Shown: positions 1 to 12,325 of the stretch, in pieces
Numbering within the stretch: position 1 is the stretch's first letter
How the letters are laid out: each line of letters begins with the position of its first letter
From: Serratia symbiotica
GTDB lineage: Bacteria > Pseudomonadota > Gammaproteobacteria > Enterobacterales > Enterobacteriaceae
NCBI GenBank assembly: GCA_011754105.1
Contig: JAAKDF010000002.1
Location: 55,289-119,288 of the forward strand
Direction: 5' to 3'
Length of the DNA: 64,000 bases
Translations under genes and position numbers: made by a program
Notes under the pieces: generated by a model
Told to the model about the DNA's origin: nothing
The model's database searches: none
What the model saw: the letters and a program-made list of their open reading frames with translations, nothing else

Positions 1-1174
1 ACTTGGTAGTTTCAAACAACTCTCCTGGCAGATCCTGGATCAGCACCTCTTGTCCGGCGGCCATCACCGTCAGCCAGCGGCAGGTATTCTCCAACTGGCG
101 CACGTTACCCGGCCAGTATAGGCGAGTTAGGGCAGTTTCAGTTTCTGGATGCAGATTCTTTGCTTCTACGCCCAGTTCTTTGGCTGTGATTTGTAGAAAG
201 TAGCGTGCTAGCTGTGAGATATCCTCACGGCGCTCACGCAGCGGCGGCAAATGTACGCGGATAACGTTCAGGCGGTGGAATAGATCCTCACGGAATTTGC
301 CTTCCCGCACCCGCAGATCCAGATTCTGATGAGTGGCAGCGATGATGCGCACATTGACCTTGACTAGTGCATAGCCGCCGACCCGGTAGAACTGACCGTC
401 CGCTAGTACACGTAGCAAACGCGTCTGTACATCTAGCGGCATGTCACCGATTTCATCAAGAAACAGCGTACCGCTATCAGCCTGTTCAAAGCGGCCTTAT
501 CGGATCTGGTTGGCACCGGTGAAGGCCCCTTTCTCGTGGCCGAACAGCTCGGATTCGATCAAGTCTTTAGGAATTGCAGCCATATTCAGGGCAATAAACG
601 GTGATTTGGTGCGTGGGCTATGGCGATGTAGGGCATGAGCGACCAGTTCTTTTCCGGTGCCTGATTCGCCGTTAATTAGCACGCTGATCGAAGAGCGCGA
701 AAGGCGACCGATGATACGAAATACGTCCTGCATCGCTGGCGCTTCGCCGATAATTTCTGCCGTAGGATCGTTGTTCGATTGGTTGCGCGTTGGCTGCTGC
801 TGTTTCTGATAATGGCTGATAGCACGTTCAACCAACGCTACTGCTTCGTCGATATCGAAGGGCTTGGGCAGGTAATCGAAAGCACCTTGCTGATAGGCGC
901 TGACGGCAGCATCCAGATCTGAATGCGCAGTCATTATGATGACCGGAAGCATCGGGTGACGCTGTTTTATCTGCCTGAGCAGCGATAAACCGTCTATCCC
1001 CGGCATACGAATATCGGACAGCAACACGTCAGGCGTTTGTGTTGCTAAAGCTTCTAGCACGTCATCGCCGTTGCAAAAGCTGGTGCAGGTATGAACTGCA
1101 CCAGCTAGCGAGCGCTCAAGCACCCAGCGGATGGAGCTATCGTCATCGACGATCCAAACTGTCCCTCGTTGCAT
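1..1174 (-). pseudogene. glnG: NtrC nitrogen response regulator, nonsense-interrupted and cut by the window edge
   Basis: NtrC is the sigma-54-dependent activator of nitrogen-starvation genes, phosphorylated by NtrB. The reading frame starts at 1174 with a receiver domain (DD pair near residues 10-11, phospho-acceptor Asp in LLSDIRMPG) and enters the AAA+ domain (Walker A GESGTGKE, GAFTGA loop). It then meets a TAA at about codon 226, where relatives have Gln (GANTIRQGRFEQ in E. coli). The frame is otherwise fully open and conserved to base 1, through the Walker B region (FLDEIGDMP) and the R-finger region. A single CAA-to-TAA change is therefore the only lesion visible. The C-terminal DNA-binding domain lies outside the window. 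A truncated product would lack the complete ATPase and the HTH. It lies 2 bases downstream of glnL. Confidence 0.93.
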
Positions 1175-1176
1175 AG

Positions 1177-2236
1177 CTACCTCGCCTTATGAATAGGCAG
1201 GTAGACCGAGAATTCGGTATGACCGGGCCAACTGTTAAATTCAATTTTTCCGCAATGTTGATTGATAAGATTACGGGCAATGGATAATCCCAGACCGGTA
1301 CCGCTTTCACGGCCACTAACCATCGGGTAGAACAGCGTATCCTGCAACTGTATTGGCACGCCGGGGCCGTTATCGCCAATATCGATGCGTGCCGCTAGCC
1401 GGTGGCAAGTGCCATGCAGGGGTACCTGGAACGCAGTGCGGGTACGCATCATGATGATGCCGCCGCCTGCATGACCCAGCGCCTGCAACGCATTGCGGGT
1501 GATGTTCAATAGCACCTGTTCGATTTGCTCCGGGTCGTGGGTGATGTCAGGCAGGCTTGGGTCGTAATCGCGCATCAGCTTAACGTTATACGGCTTTTCC
1601 AATGATACTAACTGGAAAACTCTCTCCACCACCTGATGTATGCTTTGGGTTATGTATAAGCTCGGTCGTTGAGGACCCAGCAGGCGGTTAACCAGGTTGC
1701 GCAGGCGATCGGCTTGTTCAATGATCACTTTAGTGTATTCGGTCAGTGCTGGATCGGGCAGCGCCTTAGCCAATAGCTGGGCTGCCCCGCGCAGGCCACC
1801 GAGCGGATTTTTAATCTCATGAGCTAGACCACGCACTAGATCACGGGCGGCGATCTGCTGAGCATGTTGCAGTTGTTCCTTGCTTATGCGGCGCTGGTTG
1901 TCCATCGGTGATAGCTCGATCAAAATATGGCCCTCAGGTAACGCTTGGGCAGTCAGAGAAAGGATCTGCGCGCGTCCATCGATCACCAAGAGTTACTTCG
2001 TTGTCGGTGAATCCCTGGCCAGCATTAAGGCTCTCAAGCATTAGAGCAATATCCAGTGAAAAATAGCCGAGTAAATCGGGCAGCGGCGTGCCGTAAATTT
2101 TACGGAAACTTTGCGCCAGTAGCTGCTGTGCCGCTGGGTTAGCGTAGTGAACGGTAAGCTGATTATCCAACAACAGGATACTGTTGATGAGAGAATTAAG
2201 GATCTGCCCCGCATCGGGCAGTTGGCCATTTGCCAT
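1177..2236 (-). pseudogene. glnL: NtrB nitrogen sensor kinase, frameshifted
   Basis: NtrB phosphorylates or dephosphorylates NtrC under PII control. The N-terminal PAS part (from [16 protein letters not shown] at 2236) reads well for about 83 residues to NEVTL. The rest of the kinase is in another frame, from VIDGRAQIL onward. It has the His box ([16 protein letters not shown]), N box (NALQAL), G1 (DNGPGVP) and G2 (GTGLGLSIA) and ends at 1177. At about 1985 the minus strand has one base too many compared with the expected ACT-CTG-GTG-ATC, so a one-base insertion explains everything. The two halves together match the usual length of about 349 residues. A separate kinase half could in principle be made from an internal GTG/ATG near 1989, but it would lack the sensory domain. 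Sits between glnA and glnG as in relatives. Confidence 0.93.
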
Positions 2237-2407
2237 ACAGCAGACTCCTGCACCTTTTTAGTGCGCCTGTTCTACTCCATCCGTGATGGTTGTTGTACGG
2301 AATAGTTTTGCAGAAAATACGGTGTAGAAGAGACCTATCCTAATATGGGCTAAAAATGTCCACGGCCACATAAAAGTTGGTGCCGCCCGCAGACGGCAAG
2401 GTATATC

Positions 2408-3817
2408 TTAAACGCTGTAGTACAACTCAAACTCAACCGGATGTGGTGTAATGCGAACGCGATCCATCTCTTCTTTACGTAGTTCGATATATGCATCGAT
2501 CGCATCGTCGGTGAATACGCCACCACAGGTCAGGAACTCGCGGTCTTCGTTCAGTGCTGTTAGGGCTTCATCCAGAGAACCAGCCACTTTTGGGATCTTA
2601 GCCTCTTCTTCCAGCGGAAGGTCATACAGGTTTTTATCCATCGCATCTCCAGGGTGTATCTTGTTGATGATGCCGTTTAGGCCAGCCATCAGCAACGCGG
2701 CGAAACACAGGTATGTATTAGCCGCTGGATCTGGGAAACGAGCTTCTATACGGCTTGCTTTGGGACTGGCAACCACCGGGATACGGATGGAGGCGGAACG
2801 GTTTCGAGCTGAGTAAGCCAGCATCACTGGCGCTTCGTAGCCTGGAACCAGACGCTTGTAAGAGTTAGTGGTCGGGTTGGCCAAGGCATTGATCGCTTTA
2901 GCGTTTTTGATGATTCCGCCGATGTAGAACAGGGCTATTTCAGATAGGCCACCGTATTTGTCGCCAGCGAACAGGTTGCTGCCATTCATGGACAACGACA
3001 TGTTGCAGTGCATGCCGGAACCGTTGTCACCGAATATAGGCTTCGGCATGAAGGTTGCAGTTTTGCCAAAGGCGTGTGCCACGTTGTGTACCACGTATTT
3101 ATAGATCTGAATCTCGTCGGCTTTCTTGGTCATGGTGTTGAATCGAGTAGCCACTTCATTCTGACCTGCGGTCGCTACCTCGTGGTGGTGTGCTTCAACC
3201 ACCAGACCCATTTCTTCCATGGTCAGACACATGACAGAACGGATGTCTTGTGAAGAATCGACTGGAGGAACTGGGAAATAACCGCCTTTCACTGCCGGAC
3301 GGTGGCCTTTATTGCCGCCATCGTAAGTGGTGCCGGAGTTCCATGCGCCTTCCATATCGTCGATAGCGACGTGGGAACCACTGAGACTGCTGCCAAAACG
3401 AATGTCATCGAACAGGAAGAACTCTGGCTCTGGGCCGAACAGCACAGTGTCGGCAATACCGGAAGAACGCAGGAATTCTTCTGCACGTTTGGATATGGAG
3501 CGCGGATCACGATCGTAGCCTTGCATGGTACCAGGTTCGAGAATATCGCAGCGAACAATCAATGTGGATTCTTCGAAGAATGGATCCAGTACCGCCGTGC
3601 TGGCATCGGGCATTAACACCATGTCAGATTCGTTGATGCCCTTCCAACCGCCGATTGAGGAACCATCAAACATTTTACCTTCTTCGAAAAAATTGGCATT
3701 TACCTGATGAGCCGGGATGGTGACATGTTGTTCCTTACCCTTGGTGTCGGTGAAACGCAAATCTACGAATTTCACTTTATGCTCATGTAGTATCGTCAAA
3801 ACTTGTTCAGCGGACAT
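2408..3817 (-). CDS. glnA: Glutamine synthetase
   Basis: Makes glutamine from glutamate, ammonia and ATP in the cytoplasm as a dodecamer; the main ammonia-assimilation enzyme. 469 residues, exactly the E. coli length, and uninterrupted. Visible signatures are the N-terminal beta-grasp start (MSAEQVL), the DGSSIGGW segment, the ATP-binding stretch [14 protein letters not shown], and the adenylylation tyrosine in NLYDLP near residue 398. The C-terminus [10 protein letters not shown] is the family's usual end. It is the first gene of a former glnALG operon whose regulators are both broken. The upstream region still carries a sigma-54 promoter and two NtrC enhancers. The adenylylation site suggests post-translational control could remain if GlnE persists elsewhere. 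Confidence 0.98.
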   Translation of the reverse strand: MSAEQVLTILHEHKVKFVDLRFTDTKGKEQHVTIPAHQVNANFFEEGKMFDGSSIGGWKGINESDMVLMPDASTAVLDPFFEESTLIVRCDILEPGTMQGYDRDPRSISKRAEEFLRSSGIADTVLFGPEPEFFLFDDIRFGSSLSGSHVAIDDMEGAWNSGTTYDGGNKGHRPAVKGGYFPVPPVDSSQDIRSVMCLTMEEMGLVVEAHHHEVATAGQNEVATRFNTMTKKADEIQIYKYVVHNVAHAFGKTATFMPKPIFGDNGSGMHCNMSLSMNGSNLFAGDKYGGLSEIALFYIGGIIKNAKAINALANPTTNSYKRLVPGYEAPVMLAYSARNRSASIRIPVVASPKASRIEARFPDPAANTYLCFAALLMAGLNGIINKIHPGDAMDKNLYDLPLEEEAKIPKVAGSLDEALTALNEDREFLTCGGVFTDDAIDAYIELRKEEMDRVRITPHPVEFELYYSV

Positions 3818-3895
3818 AATTGTTCTCCCGGATTTATCATTGTCGTCGTTATGACGAATCTATGGAACTGGCTTTTTTCCCTTTAAAAAGGGTAA

Positions 3896-3912
3896 AGCGA
3901 AAACTGTGCCAA
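3896..3912 (-). promoter_or_regulatory. Sigma-54 promoter of glnA (glnAp2 type)
   Basis: The minus strand reads TTGGCACAGTTTTCGCT, with the GG of the -24 element and the GC of the -12 element at the right spacing, nearly identical to E. coli glnAp2. It lies about 80-95 bases upstream of the glnA start. Transcription from it needs RpoN and an activated NtrC-type activator. Confidence 0.88.
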
Positions 3913-3985
3913 CTTTTCATCAATGCTTTTCCGATTTGCTGTGCAGGTTTTGTACCCTCCAAGCCTTGCACGATCACCCTGCAAA

Positions 3986-4000
3986 GCACCATAATGGTGC
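3986..4000. promoter_or_regulatory. NtrC enhancer site, proximal
   Basis: Perfect palindrome GCACCATAATGGTGC, matching the NtrC consensus GCACCAnnnTGGTGC. Its centre is 32 bases from the centre of the second site, the same spacing as the two strong E. coli glnAp2 enhancers, so both face the same side of the helix. Confidence 0.9.
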
Positions 4001-4017
4001 GATTTAAGTCAAATATA

Positions 4018-4032
4018 GCACCATTATGGTGC
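4018..4032. promoter_or_regulatory. NtrC enhancer site, distal
   Basis: Perfect palindrome GCACCATTATGGTGC, the second NtrC dimer site upstream of glnA. With the 3986 site it forms the classical paired enhancer for a sigma-54 promoter. It is intact although the window's own glnG is not. Confidence 0.9.
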
Positions 4033-4181
4033 TGGTGTGCGTCGATGATGCTTTTCCCCCTGTGAAAGGGCTTGCAAACTGACCGATACGCCATTGTTTA
4101 TAAGAAGGGTGGTGATCTTGTTCAGTCCCTCACTTAATACGTGTACAATGGCGCGCTATTTCTAATGCCAGAGGCAAAGCT

Positions 4182-6005
4182 GTGATCGAAAATTTGCGTA
4201 ACATTGCCATTATTGCCCACGTTGACCATGGTAAAACCACCTTAGTTGATAAGCTGCTGCAACAATCCGGTACTTTCGGAGAGCGTGTAGAAGCCACTGA
4301 ACGCGTAATGGACTCCAACGATTTAGAGAAAGAGCGTGGAATTACTATCCTTGCAAAAAATACCGCCATTAATTGGAACTACTACCGCATCAACATCGTG
4401 GATACCCCAGGACACGCCGACTTCGGCGGTGAGGTAGAGCGGGTGATGTCAATGGTTGACTCGGTGCTACTGGTTGTGGATGCAATGGATGGCCCTATGC
4501 CGCAAACTCGCTTTGTGACGAAAAAAGCCTTTGCCAACGGCCTGAAACCGATCGTGGTCATCAACAAGGTTGACCGTCCTGGCGCGCGTCCTGACTGGGT
4601 TGTTGATCAGGTGTTCGATTTGTTTGTTAACCTTGATGCGACCGACGAGCAGCTCGATTTCCCAATCATCTATACATCCGCTCTGATGGGTATCGCTGGT
4701 ACTGATCATAATGACATGGCGGAAGACATGACCCCGCTATATCAGGCGATTATTGATCATGTATCGGCACCACAGGTTGAGCTGGAAGCTCCATTCCAGA
4801 TGCAAATCTCTCAACTGGACTACAACAACTACCTAGGATTGATCGGCATTGGCCGCATCAAGCGCGGTAAAGTGAAGCCAAACCAGCAGGTCACTATCAT
4901 TGATAGTGAAGGCAAAACTCGCAACGGTAAAGTAGGCAAAGTGTTGAGTCACATGGGTCTAGAGCGTATTGAGTCTACTTTAGCTGACGCGGGCGACATC
5001 ATTGCCATCACCGGTCTGAGCGATCTGAACATCTCCGACACCATCTGTGATACTGCCGCAGTGGAAGCACTTCCAGCATTGTCTGTAGATGAACCGACCG
5101 TAAGCATGTTTTTCAACGTCAACACTTCGCCGTTCTGCGGCAAAGAAGGCAAGTTCGTGACATCACGCAAAATCCTTGAGCGTTTGAACCAGGAATTGGT
5201 GCATAATGTGGCACTACGCGTTGAAGAAACCGAAGACGCTGATGCGTTCCGCGTATCCGGCCGTGGCGAGCTGCACCTGTCTGTTCTGATTGAAAACATG
5301 CGTCGTGAAGGTTTCGAACTGGCAGTTTCCCGTCCGAAAGTTATCTTTCGTGAAATCGATGGTCGTAAGCAAGAGCCATTCGAAAACGTCACGCTGGATA
5401 TCGAAGAGCAGCATCAGGGTTCTGTGATGCAGGCGATGGGTGAGCGTAAAGCGGACTTGAAAAACATGGACCCAGACGGCAAAGGCCGTGTGCGTCTCGA
5501 CTACGTGATACCAAGCCGTGGTTTAATTGGTTTTCGTAACGAATTCATGACCATGACATCCGGTACCGGTTTGCTGTACTCCACCTTTAGCCACTATGAC
5601 GATGTGCGCCCAGGTGATGTAGGGCAGCGCCAGAATGGCGTATTGATCTCTAATGGTCAAGGTAAAGCGGTAGCTTTCGCGCTGTATGGTCTACAAGATC
5701 GCGGTAAACTGTTCATGGGCCACGGTGCGGAAGTGTATGAAGGTCAGATCATCGGTATTCACTCACGCTCCAACGACTTGACCGTCAACTGCCTGACGGG
5801 TAAAAAGCTGACCAATATGCGTGCTTCCGGAACTGACGAAGCGACAACCTTAGTTCCGGCCATAAAAATGACCCTGGAGCAAGCTCTGGAGTTTATCGAT
5901 GATGATGAACTGGTAGAAGTTACGCCAACCTCGATCCGTATCCGTAAGCGTCATCTGACAGAAAACGATCGCAAGCATGCCAGCCGTGGCTCTAAAGACG
6001 CTTAA
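4182..6005 (+). CDS. typA: Ribosome-associated GTPase TypA/BipA
   Basis: Translational GTPase of the EF-G/LepA superfamily, needed for 50S assembly at low temperature and under stress. 607 residues, the E. coli length. The start is GTG at 4182 ([20 protein letters not shown]), because homologues begin MIEKLRN and no ATG lies nearby. Visible motifs are G1 AHVDHGKT, G2 RGITI, G3 [11 protein letters not shown] and G4 NKVDRPGA, followed by EF-G-like domains and the BipA-specific C-terminus. Uninterrupted and highly conserved. Divergent from glnA, as in Serratia, Yersinia and E. coli. A strong hairpin terminator follows. Confidence 0.97.
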   Translation: MIENLRNIAIIAHVDHGKTTLVDKLLQQSGTFGERVEATERVMDSNDLEKERGITILAKNTAINWNYYRINIVDTPGHADFGGEVERVMSMVDSVLLVVDAMDGPMPQTRFVTKKAFANGLKPIVVINKVDRPGARPDWVVDQVFDLFVNLDATDEQLDFPIIYTSALMGIAGTDHNDMAEDMTPLYQAIIDHVSAPQVELEAPFQMQISQLDYNNYLGLIGIGRIKRGKVKPNQQVTIIDSEGKTRNGKVGKVLSHMGLERIESTLADAGDIIAITGLSDLNISDTICDTAAVEALPALSVDEPTVSMFFNVNTSPFCGKEGKFVTSRKILERLNQELVHNVALRVEETEDADAFRVSGRGELHLSVLIENMRREGFELAVSRPKVIFREIDGRKQEPFENVTLDIEEQHQGSVMQAMGERKADLKNMDPDGKGRVRLDYVIPSRGLIGFRNEFMTMTSGTGLLYSTFSHYDDVRPGDVGQRQNGVLISNGQGKAVAFALYGLQDRGKLFMGHGAEVYEGQIIGIHSRSNDLTVNCLTGKKLTNMRASGTDEATTLVPAIKMTLEQALEFIDDDELVEVTPTSIRIRKRHLTENDRKHASRGSKDA

Positions 6006-6019
6006 GCGCTGAATTAGCT

Positions 6020-6053
6020 AAAATCATGGCGCGATTCTCGCGCTATGATTTTT
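6020..6053 (+). terminator. Rho-independent terminator of typA
   Basis: A 15 bp stem (one G-U type mismatch) around a TTC loop, beginning 15 bases after the typA stop. The 3' arm ends in a short T run. Confidence 0.85.
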
Positions 6054-6063
6054 CCCTCCGCAA

Positions 6064-6279
6064 TTGCCCATTTATGCGGCGTTTCTCTCCTCCGCACCCT
6101 ATTTAGTCTTTTCTTTTCTCTACAGTGAAATTTTATCGGCTGATGCGGAGAGGATTATTCTGTATCTATTACCGTTATATAAAGCTCTTAACCTTGTACT
6201 GAATGTATGGAGCCATTATGAGCTGATCGCCACTATTGCTAAACATTCTGATACCGGAAGAATCCCGTCTGATAAATAA
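6064..6279 (+). other. Unrecognised short open frame, doubtful
   Basis: A 71-codon frame beginning MPIYAAFLSSAPYLVFSFLY, with a hydrophobic N-terminal third. No ribosome site is evident, I recognise no homologue, and it lies between a terminator and an IS relic. It may be chance or the relic of a lost gene. Confidence 0.15.
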
Positions 6280-6324
6280 TCAAGCCGAGATCTCAAAAAG
6301 TGCATGAAACTAAAGTCGGTGTGC

Positions 6325-7314
6325 GGCGTTGTTGAATAAATCGAACATTTGGCCGGCACGAGGATTAAATTAGATCACTATCCTTCTGTCAAAATAGCGA
6401 CATGGCGTGGCCAAGTAAAAGATCAAGATCACCAACTGGAAGGCTTACAACAATGCCCTTATCACTCGTGGTTTTACTCACTTTCTGCGTGGATAAAACG
6501 GCACTTCACGCCTGGTACTGCGAGGCAAAAACTTCTCTGCGATGCTGAAACAGATTTTCGGCCTGACACGTCGCGCCCTCCAGGGCTTCGTGGACTACAT
6601 TTTCACACTGATGAAAGTGCCGTTAAACTGCCCTGACTCCACTTGCATCAGTAAGCGGGCGAATTCAGTCAATATCCTGTTTAAAACCCCCACGCCGGGT
6701 GAAATTGCGCACCTGGCTTTAAAACACGTTCATGGGAAACGGCGGCTCTGGCGAAAACGGCATTTAGCCTTAGAGACAGAAACAGTGGTCGCCCACAACA
6801 TTATCATGAGGTCATCTCTTCTGACCTTTCCTTGAGCAATGTCACCGATATGGAAGCCTTCTCAGGTCTCTCATCCGCAAGACGTACTATAAAATCAAAG
6901 GCGTCTCAGTGGATGAGGCTTACGATAGGCGAGTGAGTCATGATGAGTTAAGTCGCAAGAAGATAAGGATGTTAATACCGCCCAGAAGGGGATCCTGTTA
7001 TTAGTCGGCAGACTATGCAGACCGAAATCAATCAGTGGCGAACTAGCTCCTTACCGGAAAGATAACACAAGGTGGAAAAGTATGACAGGCTACCACCGAT
7101 GTTCAATAGCCGAAACAGCGATGTACAGAGAAAATGGCTATTTTATGGTCACCTATCGCTGATAGATTATGATGAGCAAGTTGCAGAGGCTATGGCCATG
7201 ATCTGTGCATTAAACAAGATGACGCTCGCCGGTATGCCAGAAAGTGTACGCGTTGCCTGAAAGATGCCTATTCAGGGGACTCTTTATTCCAAATCCGATT
7301 TATTCAACAAAGCC
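6325..7314 (+). mobile_element. IS903-like (IS5 family) element, degenerate full-length copy
   Basis: Bounded by inverted ends GGCGTTGTTGAATAAATC (6325-6342) and GATTTATTCAACAAAGCC (7297-7314), the IS903 terminal repeat with one change. At 990 bp it is slightly shorter than the usual 1.05 kb. The transposase is broken into several frames: FGLTRRALQGFVDYIF and PTPGEIAHL near 6550-6720, RRLWRKRHLALETE near 6740, and the C-terminus EAMAMICALNKM...GMPESVRVA at 7190-7258. No functional transposase is possible. TGTGC lies immediately outside both ends, but this is shorter than the 9 bp duplication expected for IS903. Confidence 0.9.
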
Positions 7315-7580
7315 TGTGCTCGCGTTAAGTGTACTTATAACAAAGTAAAAAATTCTGCTGCTGCTAACTTAATAAGCGCTCACAACATTGGCAACTACAC
7401 CAAATAAAATAGGAGGTTTAGCCTTACGTTAAACTGTTGTGTGATATGGCACAGCTTTCTTCAGAATTGCAATAGTGTTGGCGGCTTTGGTTTCCCAAAA
7501 GCATTTAGTTTGCTAAACCACTGGTAATTCAATCAGTTACCGCTGTTTACCGTAACCCGAATCATTTGGGTTAGCATGGC

Positions 7581-10178
7581 CTAGATTGTAGTTTGGAAAA
7601 TCACACCATCAGCTTTATCAGTGTATTGTCCCAACTGGTTAAAGTTCAGATAGCGGTAAGTATCCGTCGCAGTTTTACAAACCTGCGCCATAAAGGTCTG
7701 ATACTCGTCCGGCGTTGGCAGGCGGCCCAGCATTGAAGCGACCGCTGCCAGCTCTGCGGAGGCAAGGTAGACTTTCGCGCCAGTGCCTAGACGGTTTGGA
7801 AAATTACGGGTTGAGGTAGAAACTACCGTTGCGCCGTCCGCCATGCGCGCCTGGTTACCCATGCATAGTGAACAGCCTGGTATCTCAATGCGTGCACCAC
7901 TCTTACCAAATATGCTGTAGTAACCCTCTTCGGTCAGTTGAGCCGCATCCATCTTGGTGGGTGGGGCCATCCACAAGCGGGTTGGCAACGGGCCTTTGTG
8001 CTGATCCAGCAGCTTACCGGCTGCGCGGAAGTGGCCTATGTTGGTCATGCAAGAACCAATGAATACTTCATCGATCTTGCTGTTGGCCACGTCAGAGAGC
8101 AGGAGCGCATCGTCGGGATCGTTGGGTGCACACAGAATAGGTTGCGTAATTTCCGCCAAATCGATATCGATCACCGCAGCAGATTCAGCATCTGCATCGC
8201 CAGCCAGAAGATGAGGAGCCGCCAGCCATTTTCCCATGCCCTGAATACGGCGATCCAGAGTCCGGATGTCACCATAGCCTTCGGAGATCATCCATTTTAA
8301 CAGTACGATGTTGGAATTCAGGTACTCTTCTATCGGTGCCTTATCCAGTTTGATGGTGCAAGCGGCGGCTGAACGCTCAGCGGAAGCATCAGTCAGCTCA
8401 AACGCTTGCTCTACCTTCAAGTCCGGCAAACCTTCGATCTCTAGGATACGACCAGAAAAAATGTTTTTCTTGTCCTTCTTCTCAACGGTCAGTAGACCCT
8501 GTTTGATCGCGTAATAAGGAATGGCGTGCACCAGATCGCGCAGGGTGATGCCTGGCTGCATTTTACCTTTAAAACGCACCAATACCGACTCAGGCATGTC
8601 CAGCGGCATAACGCCCGTTGCTGCGGCAAACGCCACCAGGCCAGAACCGGCCGGAAAAGAGATACCGATCGGGAAACGGGTATGCGAGTCACCACCGGTG
8701 CCAACGGTATCAGGCAACAGCATGCGATTAAGCCAAGAGTGGATAACACCATCCCCCGGACGCAGGGAAACGCCGCCACGGTTCATGATAAATTCTGGCA
8801 ACGTGTGGTGCGTGGTCACATCGACCGGTTTCGGATAGGCGGCAGTGTGACAGAACGACTGCATCACCAGATCAGCAGAAAATCCCAGACAGGCCAGATC
8901 TTTCAGTTCGTCGCGAGTCATCGGGCCAGTGGTGTCTTGAGAGCCCACGGAGGTCATCTTAGGTTCGCAGTATTCTCCTGGGCGAATACCGGCAACGCCA
9001 CAGGCGCGGCCAACCATTTTTTGCGCCAACGAGAAGCCTTTGTTGCTGGCTGCAACCGGCTTAGCGATGCGGAATACATCGCTGTGCGGTAAGCCCAGCG
9101 CTTCACGTGCCTTGGTCGTCAAGCTACGACCAATAATCAATGGGATACGGCCACCAGCGCGCACTTCGTCCAAAAGCACGTCGGTTTTCAGTTTAAAGCT
9201 GGCGATCAACTCGCCGGTTTCGTGGTTGCGCACTTCGCCTTTATAGGGGTAAACGTCAATTACATCGCCCATATTCAGCTCAGAGACGTCCACTTCGATC
9301 GGCAATGCGCCAGCATCTTCCATCGTGTTGAAGAAGATTGGCGCAATCTTGCCGCCCAGAACCACACCGCCACTACGCTTGTTTGGCACGTATGGGATGT
9401 CGTTACCCATAAACCACAGCACAGAGTTAGTAGCAGACTTACGGGAAGAACCCGTACCAACCACGTTACCAACGTAGGCTAGCTGGAAGCCTTTCTGGTT
9501 CAGCAATTCGATCTGTTTGATCGGGCCAACGCGATCCGGCTTATCTGGCACAATGCCTTCACGTGCATTCTTCAGCATCGCCAAAGCATGCAGTGGGATA
9601 TCTGGGCGTGACCAAGCATCCTGCGCGGGCGACAGATCATCTGTGTTGGTTTCACCGGTAACTTTGAACACCGTAACGGTGATCTTTTCCGCCAGTTCAG
9701 GGCGCGACAGATACCATTCGGCATCGGCCCATGACTGCACCACCTGCTTAGCGTGCGGGTTACCTGCTTTGGCTTTCTCTTCCACATCGTAGAAATTATC
9801 GAACATCAGCAGTGTATGGGACAATCCTTTGACGGCAATCGGAGCTAGCTTTTCGTTCTCCAGCGCATCGATCAGCGGATGAATGTTGTAGCCGCCCTGC
9901 ATAGTACCTAACAGTTCAGTGGCTTTCTCACGGGAAATCAAGGAGGATACCGCTTCACCTTTGGCAATGGCCGCCAGGAAACCTGCTTTGACATAAGCAG
10001 CTTCATCCACACCTGGTGGAACACGATTAGTCAGTAGATCTAACAGGAATGCTGCTTCGCCTTGCGGGGGGAGTATTAATAATTCAACCAGCGCGGCCAT
10101 TTGCGTGGCGTCTAGTGGCTTAGGAGCAATGCCCTCAGCGGCACGCTCGACTACGTGCTTACGGTATTCTTCTAGCAC
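7581..10178 (-). CDS. acnB: Aconitate hydratase B
   Basis: Main TCA-cycle aconitase, interconverting citrate and isocitrate with a 4Fe-4S cluster; the apo form of the family also binds mRNA. I take the GTG at 10178 as start ([16 protein letters not shown]), giving 865 residues, the E. coli length, with an AAGGA about 8 bases upstream. The open frame continues upstream without similarity to the family. Visible are the N-terminal HEAT-like domain, the swivel domain with [16 protein letters not shown], and the catalytic core with [13 protein letters not shown]. The cluster ligands lie in [10 protein letters not shown] and [10 protein letters not shown]. Uninterrupted. Lies downstream of lpd in the same direction, as in enterics. 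It depends on the Isc system, also kept in this window. Confidence 0.97.
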   Translation of the reverse strand: MLEEYRKHVVERAAEGIAPKPLDATQMAALVELLILPPQGEAAFLLDLLTNRVPPGVDEAAYVKAGFLAAIAKGEAVSSLISREKATELLGTMQGGYNIHPLIDALENEKLAPIAVKGLSHTLLMFDNFYDVEEKAKAGNPHAKQVVQSWADAEWYLSRPELAEKITVTVFKVTGETNTDDLSPAQDAWSRPDIPLHALAMLKNAREGIVPDKPDRVGPIKQIELLNQKGFQLAYVGNVVGTGSSRKSATNSVLWFMGNDIPYVPNKRSGGVVLGGKIAPIFFNTMEDAGALPIEVDVSELNMGDVIDVYPYKGEVRNHETGELIASFKLKTDVLLDEVRAGGRIPLIIGRSLTTKAREALGLPHSDVFRIAKPVAASNKGFSLAQKMVGRACGVAGIRPGEYCEPKMTSVGSQDTTGPMTRDELKDLACLGFSADLVMQSFCHTAAYPKPVDVTTHHTLPEFIMNRGGVSLRPGDGVIHSWLNRMLLPDTVGTGGDSHTRFPIGISFPAGSGLVAFAAATGVMPLDMPESVLVRFKGKMQPGITLRDLVHAIPYYAIKQGLLTVEKKDKKNIFSGRILEIEGLPDLKVEQAFELTDASAERSAAACTIKLDKAPIEEYLNSNIVLLKWMISEGYGDIRTLDRRIQGMGKWLAAPHLLAGDADAESAAVIDIDLAEITQPILCAPNDPDDALLLSDVANSKIDEVFIGSCMTNIGHFRAAGKLLDQHKGPLPTRLWMAPPTKMDAAQLTEEGYYSIFGKSGARIEIPGCSLCMGNQARMADGATVVSTSTRNFPNRLGTGAKVYLASAELAAVASMLGRLPTPDEYQTFMAQVCKTATDTYRYLNFNQLGQYTDKADGVIFQTTI

Positions 10179-10539
10179 GATGTTATCCTTGCTCTCATTA
10201 TCATTTATTGTGCCTAGTGTTTTATAGTCATACTCTTTATCCTGATGGCAGCACTGCTGCCGATATTTTATACTGTAAGGGATATTATCCGGCTCCACTC
10301 AGCGAGCATAACAGGATTTAAACCGGTTGTTAATTTGTTCACATAAAAGCAACATTAAATCTTTACTAAATCATTGCGAATCGGGTAATTAGCTGGAAGA
10401 GCACAACATGATATACTTAAAATTACAATGGTTATAATGAGTGAAGAAAAGAATTTGGTAGAGCGGACACAAAAAAGCGGCCACTTTACGGGGCCGCCTG
10501 TTAACGACTCAAACCAATAAGCATTACTTATTCGAAGTA
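10179..10539. other. acnB-lpd intergenic region
   Basis: Holds the lpd terminator (10471-10497) and AT-rich DNA upstream of acnB. No conserved coding frame is visible; E. coli yacH, which lies here in that species, is absent. Confidence 0.6.
10471..10497 (-). terminator. Rho-independent terminator of lpd
   Basis: On the minus strand GCGGCC, a 9-base loop and GGCCGC are followed by TTTTTTGTG, about 43 bases after the lpd stop. Confidence 0.85.
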
Positions 10540-11964
<1,425 letters not shown>

Positions 11965-12325
11965 CATGACCTCTTAATTAATTGTTTGGCGGGGCAGACG
12001 TCATTATCCCCTTCATCTTTCAAGCTGTAGCGTTGTTGGCTTAAAGCATTTACCCCAGCTACCTACTTGAGTAAAGTATTTAGGAACGACGAACTATTCG
12101 CCTCGCTATCACTTAAAATTTATTGGGCATATTATTAATCGACCTCATAACGACCTCTATCTACCGGGCCGGGTAGACCGCGAGCATTTTATAGAATTGT
12201 TAATACTCTGCAAAGTATGTTCGAGTAAACACTGTCTCAACAATGTTGTTTAATTATGCAAAACCAGACAAAAAGCTGCTGAAGCGCTAAGGGCGCAGCA
12301 TTATGAAATGTGCGCCTCTTGATCA
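11965..12325. other. aceF-lpd intergenic region
   Basis: About 360 bases with the aceF terminator (12269-12300) and, by analogy with E. coli, room for a separate lpd promoter. No coding frame or clear operator is recognised. Confidence 0.5.
12269..12300 (-). terminator. Terminator after aceF
   Basis: The minus strand forms GCTGC...GCAGC with a short inner CGC/GCG pairing, then TTTTTGTC, about 25 bases after the aceF stop. Confidence 0.7.

Noticed and set aside
1143..1379. Separate small gene between glnL and glnG
   Set aside because: It is an out-of-frame reading across the NtrB C-terminus and the NtrC start.
2041..2253. Alternative 70-codon frame over glnL
   Set aside because: The NtrB-like PAS sequence is in the other frame (1934-2236); this one has no similarity.
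3008..3253. Plus-strand open frames inside glnA and inside other intact genes
   Set aside because: They lie antisense to highly conserved coding sequence with no ribosome site or similarity; they are shadows of the real genes.
6316..7323. Target-site duplication around the first IS copy
   Set aside because: TGTGC occurs at both sides, but IS903 makes 9 bp duplications and the longer flanks do not match; treated as unproven.
10179..10298. N-terminal extension of acnB by 40 codons
   Set aside because: The family starts at MLEEYRKHV, a GTG with a ribosome site is exactly there, and the extension has no similarity.
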